A DNA stretch of 64,000 nucleotides from Pseudoalteromonas sp. R3 (GCF_004014715.1 NZ_CP034835.1:682001-746000), one strand, 5' to 3'; positions 27,778 through 38,612 are shown, numbered from the stretch's first letter. A program made the numbers and translations. Notes: generated from the sequence alone by a model not told the origin.

Positions 27778-27917
27778 CTCACACATCTGTTCTTTGCTCG
27801 CTGACATGATGTATTGATGTCGGCGAGCAGCTGCTCACCTTTTCGTCTATTTCTGGTAACTTGCCGGTATCTTTGCTACAACTTGGCCATGCGTTATCTG
27901 CTATTAAGGACAGCAAG

Positions 27918-28916
27918 ATGAATTGGTTAGTTAACACGCTAACGGCAAGTTTATTTGCTCTGGCTCTGAGCGCCTGCTCCGACAGTGCACAACAAGCCGA
28001 CCCTGACTTTACCCCACAAAACACCGAGCGCAGCTTTTTATCCGACAATAGTCCGGTCGTTTTTATCGATGAAGCCCACCATAACTTTTTAACCATGAAT
28101 GGCCGTTTCCGGCCTTTTACGCAGGTACTGCAAAGCGATGGCTATACGGTTAAAGCAAGCAAGGTTACGTTCAATACAGAGCACCTGAATCAGGCTGATA
28201 TTTTAGTGATAGCCAATGCGCTGGACAAAGACCGGACTGACTGGAATCCCCCCTTTGGCAATGCCCTTACCATGCAAGAAGTCACAGTGGTGACAGAGTG
28301 GGTGAAGCAAGGTGGCGCGTTGTTTTTAGTGGCCGATCATACGCCGTTTCCTAAAGTGATAGAAAACCTGACCCATGCACTGGGATTTGAATTCAGCCAT
28401 GGTCACGTAGGTAATGCACAGTTCACAACTCATGATAATACCTTAGCACAGCATGCAATTACCTTAGCGGTCGTGCCTGCGCTGAGAAAGCTGCCAGGTG
28501 CGTCATCCATGACAGGGTTTGGTCTGACGGGCGCTGTAGGTGGTGCAGCTTCAGCGGCAGCAACAGACCAATCGACAGGTCAAATCGAACAGGTTCGCTC
28601 GTTTGGTGGCTCGGCATTCAAAGCGCCAGAAGGCGCGATTTCACTGCTTACGCTTGGCCCGCAAGCTATGTCGGTTAACCCTCAGGTACCTTTTCAGATC
28701 ACGGCGGACACGCCACGTATGTCTGTGGATGGCTGGAGCCAGGGCGCGGTGCTTGAGTTTGGTAAAGGGCGGGTCGCTGTATTTGCTGAAGGCATGATGT
28801 TTTCCTCGCAAGTGGATACACAATCAGGGCAAAAATATGGGCTGGCTTCAGAAGGGGCTGAGCACAACGAAGGTTTTCTGCTCAATGTGATGCGTTGGCT
28901 GGCAAACGCCGAGTGA
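27918..28916 (+). CDS. lipoprotein with DUF4350/GATase1-like fold
   Basis: The protein has about 332 residues. ATG 27918 has TAAGGA seven bases upstream, and the signal peptide ends in the lipobox ALSAC (Cys20); the earlier in-frame start at 27861 would lack this. The sequence (PVVFIDEAHHNFLTMNGRFRP, ADILVIANALD, VTEWVKQGGALFLVADHTPF, GRVAVFAEG) matches the GATase1-like fold of DUF4350 proteins. The usual Cys-His-Glu triad of amidotransferases is not evident, so it is more likely a binding or structural domain than a working enzyme. It has no operon partners. The function is unknown. Confidence 0.75.
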   Translation: MNWLVNTLTASLFALALSACSDSAQQADPDFTPQNTERSFLSDNSPVVFIDEAHHNFLTMNGRFRPFTQVLQSDGYTVKASKVTFNTEHLNQADILVIANALDKDRTDWNPPFGNALTMQEVTVVTEWVKQGGALFLVADHTPFPKVIENLTHALGFEFSHGHVGNAQFTTHDNTLAQHAITLAVVPALRKLPGASSMTGFGLTGAVGGAASAAATDQSTGQIEQVRSFGGSAFKAPEGAISLLTLGPQAMSVNPQVPFQITADTPRMSVDGWSQGAVLEFGKGRVAVFAEGMMFSSQVDTQSGQKYGLASEGAEHNEGFLLNVMRWLANAE

Positions 28917-29034
28917 TCGTCAGGGCATACACTGGGTGACTTGGTGTGTGTCAGTTTGTGAGCCGGTTTAGCAGCGACTATCTTTATCAGGGTGAGTGTC
29001 TTACAAAAAAAGTTGAAAGCAAGCAGGAGTAATA

Positions 29035-30594
29035 ATGAGCGACAGTAACTTAACTGATAACTTTGAACATAAACTCAATCTGCGCAGCCTGGAGGTGGAG
29101 GATTATGCAGATCTTAAAGAGGTGATGGGTATTGTTTACCCTGATCTGGGAGGCGCCCCGTCAGAGAAGCAGTTCAAGGCTCAGCTCAGCAGCTTTCCCG
29201 AAGGTCAGATCTGTATTGAAGACCATGGTAAAGTGGTCGCCGCAGCATTCTCCTTGATTGTGGATTATGACAAGTTTGGCGACCACCATACCTATGATGA
29301 AATAACCGGTGACGCCTATCTCACAACACATGACCCGCAGGGAGATGTGCTTTATGGTGCCGAAGTCTTTGTGCACCCTGACTATCAGGGCATGCGTCTG
29401 GGACGTCGTTTGTACGAGGCCAGAAAAGAACTATGCCAAAACCTAAATCTTAAATCGATTGTGGCCGGCGGACGCATTCCTAACTATCAACACCATGCCA
29501 GCGAGATGTCGCCACAAAAGTATATTGAGCTGGTAAAGAAAAAAGAAATCTATGACCCCATACTCAGCTTTCAGCTGTCTAACGACTTTGAAGTAAAGCG
29601 CGTACTCAATAAATACCTGCCGGAAGACAAAGAGTCCAAAGGGTATGCAACCTTGCTGGAATGGACCAACCTGTACTACGAGCGCCATGAATCCCCTTTG
29701 TTTGGCGCGGTCAAAAAATCCGCCCGGGTAGGCTGTGTACAATGGCAGATGCGTCCGCTTAATTCCGTTGCTGAGTTGACCCAGCATGTGGAGTTCTTTA
29801 TTGATGCACTGGCCGATTATCAGTGCGATCTGGCATTGCTGCCTGAGTTGTTTAATGCGCCATTGATGGGCATAGAGGCGCACGAGAACTCGCTGGACTC
29901 CATCAAAGCACTGGCGGCATTTTCCAATGAAGTAGTGGAAGCCATCTCCCATCTGGCGGTCAGCTACAACATTAATATTATCGCAGGGTCAATTCCGGTG
30001 ATAGAAGACAAAGCACTCTACAATGTGTCTTATTTTTGCCGGCGCGACGGTACCATAGAGTCGCAAACTAAAATTCACCCGACCCCGTATGAAAAAAGTG
30101 CCTGGATCATGCAAGGTGGCGATAGCCTGAGTGTGTTTGATACCGACTTTGGCAAGATTGGTATTCTGATCTGCTACGATGTGGAGTTTCCTGAGCTGGC
30201 GCGCCTGCTGTCAGAGCAGGGGATGCAGATCCTGTTTGTGCCTTTCTGGACAGATACTAAAAATGCCTATTTACGGGTACGTTGTTGCGCGCAAGCCCGT
30301 GCCATTGAAAACGAATGCTATGTGGTGACGGCGGGCAGTGTGGGGAACCTGCCCAAGGTGGATGGGGCCGATATTCAGTATGCTCAGTCAGCGGTATTTT
30401 CTCCATCTGATTTTGCGTTTCCTCACGATGCGACCATGGCTGAAACCACCCCGAACACAGAAATGACCTTGATTGTCGACTTAGATCTGGAGAAGTTGCA
30501 TGAACTGCGTCATGAGGGGTCTGTCAGAAACTATCTGGACAGACGACGAGACCTTTATCGTATCAACTGGCTGGGTGAACAAAAAATTAAATAA
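29035..30594 (+). CDS. GNAT acetyltransferase / nitrilase-superfamily amidohydrolase fusion
   Basis: A two-domain cytoplasmic enzyme of 519 residues. The N-terminal half (about 10-200) is a GNAT fold with the acetyl-CoA loop HPDYQGMRLGRRLYEAR near 118-134. The C-terminal half (about 228-515) is a carbon-nitrogen hydrolase with the complete catalytic set: Glu in LLPELF (near 271), Lys in TPYEKSAW (near 353) and Cys in ILICYDVEFPE (near 380). Both halves look active. The family is known in marine gammaproteobacteria, but its substrate is not assigned. The fusion suggests an amide released by the hydrolase is acetylated, or the reverse. AGGAG precedes the ATG. It has no operon neighbour. Confidence 0.88.
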   Translation: MSDSNLTDNFEHKLNLRSLEVEDYADLKEVMGIVYPDLGGAPSEKQFKAQLSSFPEGQICIEDHGKVVAAAFSLIVDYDKFGDHHTYDEITGDAYLTTHDPQGDVLYGAEVFVHPDYQGMRLGRRLYEARKELCQNLNLKSIVAGGRIPNYQHHASEMSPQKYIELVKKKEIYDPILSFQLSNDFEVKRVLNKYLPEDKESKGYATLLEWTNLYYERHESPLFGAVKKSARVGCVQWQMRPLNSVAELTQHVEFFIDALADYQCDLALLPELFNAPLMGIEAHENSLDSIKALAAFSNEVVEAISHLAVSYNINIIAGSIPVIEDKALYNVSYFCRRDGTIESQTKIHPTPYEKSAWIMQGGDSLSVFDTDFGKIGILICYDVEFPELARLLSEQGMQILFVPFWTDTKNAYLRVRCCAQARAIENECYVVTAGSVGNLPKVDGADIQYAQSAVFSPSDFAFPHDATMAETTPNTEMTLIVDLDLEKLHELRHEGSVRNYLDRRRDLYRINWLGEQKIK

Positions 30595-30691
30595 ACGGGC
30601 TATGCGCTGTACTGATATGGTCGTAGCCTCTGGCGTATCGAATCTCTGTGAGTTGATTAAGGGGGCCTGATTTATTAGGCGTCTTTGAAGG

Positions 30692-30721
30692 GCGATATCC
30701 AGCGCCTGTGCTGGATATCGC
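30692..30721 (-). terminator. hairpin at the end of the protease operon
   Basis: Perfect 12-base arms GCGATATCCAGC (30692-30703) and GCTGGATATCGC (30710-30721) have a 6-base loop. It begins 8 bases after the stop of the minus-strand gene at 30729. No T run follows, so factor-independent termination is uncertain. Confidence 0.5.
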
Positions 30722-30728
30722 GACTGGG

Positions 30729-31154
30729 TTATTCTGATTCTAACCCTTCGATTTCAATGCCGAATTGTGTGCTGGTGACCCCCGCCAGGCTTGCAATATA
30801 GGCTTTAAATTCACGCAGCTCAGTGTTGGCGTCGGCAGCGAAGATAGCACGGTTGGCTCTGACATAAACCAGCTTCAGCTTGTGTGCTGCGGCAAACTCC
30901 CGGGCATCAATCAGTGGCTCCAGCTGCGCTACTACCTCACCTGTTAGAATATAGATCGAACCAGACTTGGCATCTGTGATGGTGGCACCGCTCAGTAATG
31001 TCTCGCTGGTGGTGAGGTAATGTTTACCGTTCAGTGTAACGCTGTGACTCAGTGCAGAACTCAGTGGCTGTGCCTCATAAACATCTGTGGTGGACGCGCT
31101 GGCAGTGGATATACCGCAGGCGAGTAGCACGGTCGCGATTAGTTGTTTTTTCAT
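30729..31154 (-). CDS. small exported protein, probable chaperone of the adjacent protease
   Basis: The protein has 141 residues. A signal peptide (MKKQLIATVLLACGISTASA) is followed by a soluble alpha/beta chain (TLNGKHYLTTSETLLSGATI, KSGSIYILTGEVVAQLE, LKLVYVRANRAIFAADANTE) and an acidic C-terminus. There is no catalytic motif. It starts 11 bases after the kexin-like protease gene on the same strand. In Aeromonas sobria the kexin-like protease ASP is followed by orf2, a periplasmic chaperone needed for its folding. The same arrangement and size point to the same job here, but this is inferred from synteny, not clear sequence identity. Confidence 0.65.
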   Translation of the reverse strand: MKKQLIATVLLACGISTASASTTDVYEAQPLSSALSHSVTLNGKHYLTTSETLLSGATITDAKSGSIYILTGEVVAQLEPLIDAREFAAAHKLKLVYVRANRAIFAADANTELREFKAYIASLAGVTSTQFGIEIEGLESE

Positions 31155-31165
31155 GTCAGTACTCC

Positions 31166-32974
31166 TTATTTACGACCGATGAAACGAATGTCCCACGATT
31201 TCAGCAGGCCATTTTCAAGGTTGTTTCTGTGCACCATATTAACATTAGGTGCGCCTGCAGCACGGGGATCAAAAATATAGTATTCATCCTCAGCTGCTGT
31301 ATCAATAACGCGTAAGGTCCAGTCACCTTGTGCCTGTTCCCCATAGAAGTGGTGGGTCAGCATTTGCGTGTTGTCCATACCACTTTTACCCAGAATTGTA
31401 CCGGTGCGTGGTGTCATGATGACGCTGCGAGTACCAGCAGGAGAGATCAACTCAATCGCGAGATCTCGGGTGCTGGTGTGGTCGATATTGACGCGCACCT
31501 GAACAGCGTCAACTGTCATCGCTTCTGTGGACTGGTAAGTGCTTTGTACACCGTTCACATCACCGTCTGGGATCTCAGCGTTAGCGCTAATCACAAAGCG
31601 CTCGGTCTGAGTAAAGTGCCCCAGAGTCTGGTTGTAGAATCGCGCCATATTGACCGCCGCGTCTACATCCACGGCACCAAAGCCGTAATAATTATGGAAG
31701 GTATAGCCAGCAGCATTGGTCTGCCAGGCATCAATAGCCTGATAACTGACGGTAGTACCTTGTGCATTATCAAAAGCCAGCGAGACACCCGGGTTATCAG
31801 CATCAATTTTGCGTGCCGTCGTGGCCAGGATATGGCGTACATCTTGCCATGTTAGCGCCGGATTGGCCGACATGATCAGGGCGATGGCACCGGCTGCACT
31901 GGGTGCGGCAGAAGAAGTACCGTTAAAACGTGCGCCATAATCACAGGTCGGATCCAGTGGATGACCGCCATGCAGATTGTTGCGGCCATATGCCGGGTTA
32001 TAGCCCGCGTCACACCCACTCAGATCGGTGGTGATCATCGCCGGAGAATAAACACCATACTGTCCGCCTGTGGCAGACACGAACACGGCAGAGCCTACGG
32101 TTGAATAGGAAGAGAGCTGACCATCGGCATTATAAGCCGATACAACCAGGTTCCAGAACGAGGTATCCATTCGCTCCAGGTTGACATTTTGCAGCGGTAA
32201 ACCATGGTTGTCATTGTCGAAACGTAAGTAGCCGGAACCTAAATTGGGGTCCTTAAAGGTTTGTCTGGCATAGCCGTTTCCTGCCGATTTGACGAAGAGT
32301 GCACCGCGGCCGCCATGTGTCGTACGCGTAATTTCTTCCTGTGCATCTTCATAGGTTTTAAGCCAGGGTTCTTTGTCATAGTCAAAGCTGACGGGAGAGG
32401 ACAGTGTACGGCCATAACTTTGGTTAAAAACTCTCGGAAAATCAAAAGAGTGTTTGCTATACCCATCTGAGTACATGCCGTGAGACTGTAGCCAGTTGGC
32501 GGTGTTGTAATTACCTGATGAGATCAGGTTAAAGCCCACAAGTCCAGCACGCGGGGCAATACCTCTGCCGCCAACGCCATTAAATGCACTTGCCGCGATA
32601 ATACCGGCAACGGCTGTACCATGGCGATCTGTGGGGCCGCTGGGCACCAGATCGGGTGTATCAGTGGTAAAGTTCCATGACCCCGGGCGCACATTATCGC
32701 GCAAGTCCGGATGAGTCAGCTCCACGGCTCCGTCAATAACGGCAGTAGTAACGCCGGTGCCCAGAATACCCAGCGCATGGGTCAGAGACAGGTTCATATC
32801 TTCGCCTGCCTTACCGCCGCGCTCTGAAAACGCAGCCTGTCCGGTATTTTGTAAATGCCACTGGTGAGATACCAGCGGATCGCCCGGCATCAGTGGATAG
32901 TCGGCAGCCGAGACGGCCACACTGTGCGAGGCCGCGATACATGCAGCCAGTATAGTGAGTTTCGTTTTGATCAT
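31166..32974 (-). CDS. kexin-like S8 serine protease with P domain
   Basis: A secreted subtilase of about 602 residues. The ATG at 32974 begins a signal peptide (MIKTKLTILAACIAASHSVA); an ATG 14 codons upstream is the alternative. The catalytic Asp is near residue 81 (AVIDGAVELTHPDL), His near 118 (TDRHGTAVAG) and Ser near 355 (FNGTSSAAPSAAG); Asn of the oxyanion hole is in KSAGNGY. A proprotein-convertase P domain lies at about 470-590 (VQVRVNIDHTSTRDLAIELI, GDWTLRVID). There is no obvious long propeptide: the mature catalytic domain begins soon after the signal, which fits the ASP type that uses a separate chaperone. The probable chaperone gene follows after 11 bases. The substrate is unknown. 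Confidence 0.92.
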   Translation of the reverse strand: MIKTKLTILAACIAASHSVAVSAADYPLMPGDPLVSHQWHLQNTGQAAFSERGGKAGEDMNLSLTHALGILGTGVTTAVIDGAVELTHPDLRDNVRPGSWNFTTDTPDLVPSGPTDRHGTAVAGIIAASAFNGVGGRGIAPRAGLVGFNLISSGNYNTANWLQSHGMYSDGYSKHSFDFPRVFNQSYGRTLSSPVSFDYDKEPWLKTYEDAQEEITRTTHGGRGALFVKSAGNGYARQTFKDPNLGSGYLRFDNDNHGLPLQNVNLERMDTSFWNLVVSAYNADGQLSSYSTVGSAVFVSATGGQYGVYSPAMITTDLSGCDAGYNPAYGRNNLHGGHPLDPTCDYGARFNGTSSAAPSAAGAIALIMSANPALTWQDVRHILATTARKIDADNPGVSLAFDNAQGTTVSYQAIDAWQTNAAGYTFHNYYGFGAVDVDAAVNMARFYNQTLGHFTQTERFVISANAEIPDGDVNGVQSTYQSTEAMTVDAVQVRVNIDHTSTRDLAIELISPAGTRSVIMTPRTGTILGKSGMDNTQMLTHHFYGEQAQGDWTLRVIDTAAEDEYYIFDPRAAGAPNVNMVHRNNLENGLLKSWDIRFIGRK

Positions 32975-33248
32975 GAGTTTGGATTCTTCTTGTTGATGAT
33001 TTGTCCCTGTTTTCATGTACCCTATATTGTCACATTTGAAAATGCAAGGTTGCCATGTTTAATGTGCAGTTAATGGTTTTGGGCGTTACAAGGAAGTAAG
33101 TTCTAAAAATGCGGCTATTTGGCTGATTTATGAAAGACTTTTACCTGAACGGCTAGGTGTGTGTTCTAACTCATGCTCAAAAATGCAAACTTTCTAATTC
33201 GCTCAATTTCGCCTACATTTTTAACATAAATTCTTTCTTGATTTCAGT

Positions 33249-35648
33249 ATGACCAACTTATCGGATATAAATGGCGTTGATGGAGCGACATATAGTGAAG
33301 CAGACTTAACAGCGTTTCCTGCGTCGATGAATGAGGCCGAGCTGCTCAGCTTTCTTAAAGTGTCTATGGAATATGCCGCTGATGAAGTGTTTTGGGTGAC
33401 GTCTGACTCTAGAATTCTCTATGTGAATAAGGCGGCATGTAAAAAGTTGGGCTATAGCAGAGAAGAGCTGATAGGGATGAGGTTGTGGCACTGGGACCCT
33501 TGTTTTTCCCAGCAGCGATGGCCTGCGTTTTGGCAACAGCTTCAGAAAAACAAGCATATTGATTTTGAAACCCAGCATCAGCATAAAACAGGGACATATT
33601 TTCCTGTCAGAGTGCGCGGTCACTTGATTGAACAAGGCGGTAACGCTTTTTTGCTGGCATTTGTCTCTGATATTTCTGACATAAAAGCGCGAGAGCATGC
33701 GCTTCAAGATAGCAGCGACAAGGTGAAGGTGCTGCTGGAACAAGAAAGGCAGAAGTTTGCAGAGTTTGTAAACCTCGCGCCGGTTGGTATTGCCATCAAC
33801 TATCTCGAAGATGGGCGGTTCGATTATATCAATGCAGAATTCAGTCGCTTTACGGGCTACAGTGTTGATGAATTGAATCAGATGGATTACTGGCAACTGA
33901 CTCCCAAAAAATATGCCGAACAGGAGGCGAAACAACTCGCTGATATGGCTGACTCGGGGAGTTATGGGCCATATCAAAAGGAATATATCCATAAACTCGG
34001 ACATACCTATCCTGTGTTGTTATCGGGTGTTCTGATCACTGATGCGAGCGGTCATGACTTTATCTGGTCTATTGTTCAGGACATCTCAAAGCAAAAAGAA
34101 GTTGAAGAGCAGTTACGTGCAGCCAAAGAGAAAGCGGACGTCAGTGCATTCAGAATGCAGTTGGCGAATGACTCGGCCGGGATAGGTGTTTGGGAGTGGG
34201 ACTTGCTGAGCAATGCTTTGGTATGGGATGACTGGATGTATAAGTTGTACGGTATATCAGAAGAGGCATTCTCAGGCGCTTATGAAGCCTGGGAGAATAG
34301 TGTTCACCCTGATGATATTACGTCAGCTAAAACTTTGCTTGAGTCGGCCATCGCAGGCACTGGTTACTATGATACTGAGTTTAGAGTGGTCCACCCAGAT
34401 GGGCAGATTAGAACAATGAAAGCGACAGCTGAGGTGATCCGAAATGAGCAAAATCAGGCTGTCAAAGTTATAGGCGTTAATTACGATATCACTGAAAAAG
34501 TGAACGCCATGAAAACTATGGCAAAAGCCAAACAAGCAGCGGAGAATGCTGTTAAGGCTAAAAGTGATTTTCTTGCCAATATGAGCCATGAGATCCGCAC
34601 GCCGATGAACGCCATACTGGGTGGGCTGCAGCTTCTGCACCAAGCCAAACTGGAACCTGATTTAAAAGTTATTTTGGATAACGCCGCTTTTTCGGCTCAG
34701 AGCTTGTTGACCATTATTAATGATATTTTGGATTACTCTAAGATCGAATCGAACCAGTTAACACTGGAGCAGGTGCCTTTTTCTTTGCTTGATGTGCTGG
34801 ATTCAGTGAAATATGACCTGGATAGTTTGGTGAGCCGAAAAGGTATTGATCTTCTAGTGACCATTGATGAGTCTTTTGCAGACGGCTGGCTGGGCGATCT
34901 GGTCAGGGTCAAGCAAGTATTGCTGAATCTTGTTTCGAATGCTGTGAAATTTACGGATCAGGGCTGTGTTAAAGTCATTGTCAGCTGTATAGAGCACAAT
35001 CGGCAGCAGGCGTTGTGTATAGATGTAATTGATTCAGGTATCGGGATGAGCCCGGAAGCTCAGCAGCGAATTTTTGAACGTTTCTCTCAGGCTGACAGTT
35101 CAACGACACGAAAATATGGTGGTACAGGTTTAGGTATGTCCATTACTTTGAGCCTCGTGAAGTTAATGAATGGTGCGTTGGAGCTAACCAGCCAGGCGGG
35201 AAAGGGGACCCAAATCAAAGTTGTATTGCCATTGGCACAAACTGCTCTCAAATCAAACGCGCAACAAAGCGAGTCACTGTCGCCACCAGATATGAAAGGT
35301 CGCCACATTCTAGTTGCAGAGGACAACAAGATTAATCAAATGCTCATTAAGGCATTTTTAAAAGGTACACAGGCAACACTCACGATTGTTGAAAATGGCA
35401 AGCTGGCGGTTGAGGCGGCAATATGCACCGAGTTTGATTTAATACTAATGGATATTCATATGCCTGAAATGGATGGCAATGAAGCTCAGCGACAGATACA
35501 CGCTCGTAACCCAGGTATTCCGGTCATTGCACTGACGGCGAATGTGATGACGGAGGATGTGAAAGGCTACCTGGCACAAGGCTTTGTGGCACACGTTGGC
35601 AAGCCTATAGATATGAACAGCTTATATCAAGTTCTGGCACGGTTCTGA
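33249..35648 (+). CDS. hybrid sensor histidine kinase with three PAS domains
   Basis: A soluble signalling protein of 799 residues. PAS domains lie at about 38-150, 165-285 and 295-420 (the last with the typical WEWDLLSNALVWDDWMY and DDITSAKTLLESAI). The HisKA box FLANMSHEIRTPMNA has its His near 447. The HATPase has N box VLLNLVSNAVKF, G1 DSGIGMS and G2 GGTGLGMSI. The C-terminal receiver (about 680-795) has its Asp in LILMDIHMPEMDG (near 734), Thr in ALTANVM and Lys in HVGKPID. There is no membrane segment, so the signal is probably cytosolic. No separate response regulator or HPt gene is adjacent. It ends in a strong terminator shared with valS. Confidence 0.92.
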   Translation: MTNLSDINGVDGATYSEADLTAFPASMNEAELLSFLKVSMEYAADEVFWVTSDSRILYVNKAACKKLGYSREELIGMRLWHWDPCFSQQRWPAFWQQLQKNKHIDFETQHQHKTGTYFPVRVRGHLIEQGGNAFLLAFVSDISDIKAREHALQDSSDKVKVLLEQERQKFAEFVNLAPVGIAINYLEDGRFDYINAEFSRFTGYSVDELNQMDYWQLTPKKYAEQEAKQLADMADSGSYGPYQKEYIHKLGHTYPVLLSGVLITDASGHDFIWSIVQDISKQKEVEEQLRAAKEKADVSAFRMQLANDSAGIGVWEWDLLSNALVWDDWMYKLYGISEEAFSGAYEAWENSVHPDDITSAKTLLESAIAGTGYYDTEFRVVHPDGQIRTMKATAEVIRNEQNQAVKVIGVNYDITEKVNAMKTMAKAKQAAENAVKAKSDFLANMSHEIRTPMNAILGGLQLLHQAKLEPDLKVILDNAAFSAQSLLTIINDILDYSKIESNQLTLEQVPFSLLDVLDSVKYDLDSLVSRKGIDLLVTIDESFADGWLGDLVRVKQVLLNLVSNAVKFTDQGCVKVIVSCIEHNRQQALCIDVIDSGIGMSPEAQQRIFERFSQADSSTTRKYGGTGLGMSITLSLVKLMNGALELTSQAGKGTQIKVVLPLAQTALKSNAQQSESLSPPDMKGRHILVAEDNKINQMLIKAFLKGTQATLTIVENGKLAVEAAICTEFDLILMDIHMPEMDGNEAQRQIHARNPGIPVIALTANVMTEDVKGYLAQGFVAHVGKPIDMNSLYQVLARF

Positions 35649-35697
35649 GTGCCTGAGAAAGAGTGATAATATTATGGTCATTACAAAGAGTTAAAAA

Positions 35698-35723
35698 AGA
35701 AGCCGCTAAGCGGCTTCTTTTTT
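35698..35723. terminator. bidirectional terminator between the hybrid kinase and valS
   Basis: The arms AGAAGCCGC (35698-35706) and GCGGCTTCT (35710-35718) have a 3-base loop, with A runs before and T runs after. This is a classic two-way terminator between convergent genes. Confidence 0.9.
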
Positions 35724-35765
35724 CATATTTAACCCAGAGCCAGGTAACCGACTCAGGCTAAACCA

Positions 35766-38612
35766 TTACAGGCTCTCGATTTTCGCTTTTTGCTCAAGCA
35801 GCTTAGCTTTTGCATCGCTGTACTCGGCCAGTTTGGCTTTTTCTTTGTCGAGTACCGCAGCAGGTGCGTTGTTGACGAACTTTTCGTTCGCCAGCTTTTT
35901 CTCGACCTGTGCCAGACCTTTCTCTGCTTTTTCCAGCTGCTTGGCGATACGGGCCATTTCAGCTTCGACGTCAATCAGACCCGCCATTGGGATCATGATC
36001 TCCAGGTCGCCGATAAAGGCTGTTGCCGATGCCGGCGCATCGTCTTTGCTTGCTAGTACCTTGATGTCTTCCAGTTTAGCCAGTGAGCTCAAAAATGCCT
36101 GGTTGTCGTCAAGACGACGCTGGTCCTGCTCAGATACATTGGCCAGTAACACACCCAGAGGTTTGCTTGGGCTAATGTCCATTTCACCACGGATGTTACG
36201 AATAGCCAGAATGAATTGCTTAACCCACTCCAGATCTTCCATCGCCTGCGTGTCTACCTGCGATGCATCAAACTGTGGGAAGCTCTGTAACATAATGGTA
36301 TTGGCTTCGATACCGGCCAGTGGTGCAACACGCTGCCAGATGGTTTCTGTGATGTAAGGCATCAGTGGGTGCATTACTCGCAGCAGGCCTTCGAGCACAG
36401 TGATCAGGGTATGACGTGTACCGCGTTGTTGTGCTTCGTTACCCTTGAACAGAATTGGCTTTGTCAGCTCCAGATACCAGTCACAGAATTGGTTCCAGGT
36501 GAACTCATAAATGGTGTTTGCCGCCAGGTCAAAGCGGTAGTTGTCCAGGTGCTCACTGAAGGTTTTTACTGTGTTCTGGAACTGGCCCAAAATCCAGCGA
36601 TCAGCAAGAGACACCTGCATCTCGCCACCGTTGAAGCCACAATCCTGCTCTTCGGTGTTCATCAGCACGTAACGGCTGGCGTTCCACAGCTTGTTACAGA
36701 AGTTACGGTAACCTTCCAGGCGGTTCATGTCCCAGTTGATATCACGACCGGTTGAGGCCATCGCTGCCAGAGTAAAGCGCAGCGCGTCTGTGCCGTGTGC
36801 TTCAATACCGTCAGCAAAGGTCTTGCGGGTGTTCTTTTCAATCTTTGCGGCCAGCTGTGGCTGCATCATGTTGCCGGTACGCTTCTGAACCAGGCTTTCC
36901 AGATCGATACCATCGATCATGTCCAGTGGATCCAGCACGTTACCTTTGGATTTTGACATCTTGTCGCCATTTTCGTCGCGGATCAGACCGGTCACGTAAA
37001 CGGTTTTGAATGGTACCTGAGGTTTGCCTTGGTCATCTTTCACAAAATGCAGTGTCATCATGATCATACGGGCAACCCAGAAGAAAATGATGTCGAAACC
37101 GGTTACCAGCGTGTCTGACGGGTGGAACATTTTCAGGTCGTCGGTGTTCTCTGGCCAGCCTTGCGTGGAGAAAGTCCACAGGGCAGAAGAGAACCAAGTG
37201 TCCAGTACGTCATCGTCCTGGCTCAGAGCCACGTCATCCGCCAGGTTGTTGTCGCGGCGCACTTCGGCTTCGTCGCGGCCAACGTACACATTACCTTCGT
37301 TGTCGTACCAGGCCGGAATACGGTGTCCCCACCACAGCTGACGAGAAATACACCAGTCCTGAATATCACGCATCCAGGAGAAGTACATGTTTTCGTACTG
37401 TTTAGGCACAAACTGAATGTCACCGTCTTCTACTGCTTTGATTGCCGGCTCAGCCAGTGGTGCAACGCGCACATACCATTGGTCAGTCAGCAGCGGTTCG
37501 ATGACTACACCAGAGCGGTCGCCGTAAGGCACGGTCAGGCTGTGGTCATCGATTTTTTCCAGCAGGCCGGCTTGCTCAAACTCGTCAACGATCAGTTTAC
37601 GGGCTTCGAAACGGTCCAGGCCATGGAAGCGCTCAGGCAATGGTGCATCCAGCTCCAGTGGCTTGCCATCAAAAGTGAAGGTTTCGCCTTCGCTTAAGAT
37701 TGCCGCATCTTTGTTAAAGACGTTGATCATAGGCAGCTGATGACGCTTACCAACTTCGTTATCGTTGAAGTCGTGCGCTGGTGTGATCTTCACACAACCA
37801 GTGCCTTTTTCCATGTCTGCGTGTTCGTCGGCAACGATTGGGATACGACGGTTGACGATTGGCAGTAAGATCTCTTTGCCGATCAGGTCCTGATAACGCT
37901 CATCATCCGGGTTGACTGCCACACCCGTGTCACCGAGCATGGTTTCCGGACGCGTTGTTGCAACAACTATATAGTCTTTGCCGTCTTTGGTTTTAACACC
38001 ATCGGCCAGCGGATAACGCAGGTTCCACATGTGGCCCTGCTTGTCTTTGTTTTCTACTTCCAGATCAGAAATCGCAGTGTGCAGTTTCGGATCCCAGTTC
38101 ACCAGGCGCTTACCGCGGTAGATCAGGTCATCTTTATACAGACGAACAAACACTTCTTTCACCGCTTCTGACAGGCCGTCGTCCATGGTAAAGCGCTCAC
38201 GATCCCAGTCTACTGACGCGCCAAGGCGACGTAGCTGTTTTGTGATGGTGCCACCTGACTCGTTTTTCCACTGCCAGATGCGGTCGATGAATTCATCGCG
38301 GCCCAAATCATGACGGGTTTTGCCTTCTTCGGCTGCCAGTTTACGCTCAACCACCATTTGAGTTGCGATACCAGCATGGTCCGTTCCCACCTGCCATAAA
38401 GTATTTTTGCCCTGCATGCGCTGGTAGCGGATCAGGGTGTCCATGATGGTGTCCTGGAAAGCGTGGCCCATGTGCAGGCTACCCGTGACATTCGGTGGCG
38501 GGATCATGATCGAATAGGCATCGCCCTGACCTGATGGCTTAAAGTAGCCATTCTCTTCCCAGCCTTGGTACAAAGACTGTTCGATATCTTGCGGATTATA
38601 GGTTTTATCCAT
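35766..38612 (-). CDS. valS: valyl-tRNA synthetase
   Basis: A class I aminoacyl-tRNA synthetase of 948 residues, the normal length. ATG at 38612 begins [20 protein letters not shown], the usual ValS start; the longer in-frame opening has no RBS and overlaps holC. The HIGH motif is [14 protein letters not shown], and the KMSKS motif is [10 protein letters not shown]. The editing (CP1) insertion lies between them ([12 protein letters not shown]). The C-terminal coiled-coil arm is visible from about 880 ([20 protein letters not shown]). holC precedes it by 22 bases on the same strand, the holC-valS order of other gammaproteobacteria. Confidence 0.97.
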   Translation of the reverse strand: MDKTYNPQDIEQSLYQGWEENGYFKPSGQGDAYSIMIPPPNVTGSLHMGHAFQDTIMDTLIRYQRMQGKNTLWQVGTDHAGIATQMVVERKLAAEEGKTRHDLGRDEFIDRIWQWKNESGGTITKQLRRLGASVDWDRERFTMDDGLSEAVKEVFVRLYKDDLIYRGKRLVNWDPKLHTAISDLEVENKDKQGHMWNLRYPLADGVKTKDGKDYIVVATTRPETMLGDTGVAVNPDDERYQDLIGKEILLPIVNRRIPIVADEHADMEKGTGCVKITPAHDFNDNEVGKRHQLPMINVFNKDAAILSEGETFTFDGKPLELDAPLPERFHGLDRFEARKLIVDEFEQAGLLEKIDDHSLTVPYGDRSGVVIEPLLTDQWYVRVAPLAEPAIKAVEDGDIQFVPKQYENMYFSWMRDIQDWCISRQLWWGHRIPAWYDNEGNVYVGRDEAEVRRDNNLADDVALSQDDDVLDTWFSSALWTFSTQGWPENTDDLKMFHPSDTLVTGFDIIFFWVARMIMMTLHFVKDDQGKPQVPFKTVYVTGLIRDENGDKMSKSKGNVLDPLDMIDGIDLESLVQKRTGNMMQPQLAAKIEKNTRKTFADGIEAHGTDALRFTLAAMASTGRDINWDMNRLEGYRNFCNKLWNASRYVLMNTEEQDCGFNGGEMQVSLADRWILGQFQNTVKTFSEHLDNYRFDLAANTIYEFTWNQFCDWYLELTKPILFKGNEAQQRGTRHTLITVLEGLLRVMHPLMPYITETIWQRVAPLAGIEANTIMLQSFPQFDASQVDTQAMEDLEWVKQFILAIRNIRGEMDISPSKPLGVLLANVSEQDQRRLDDNQAFLSSLAKLEDIKVLASKDDAPASATAFIGDLEIMIPMAGLIDVEAEMARIAKQLEKAEKGLAQVEKKLANEKFVNNAPAAVLDKEKAKLAEYSDAKAKLLEQKAKIESL

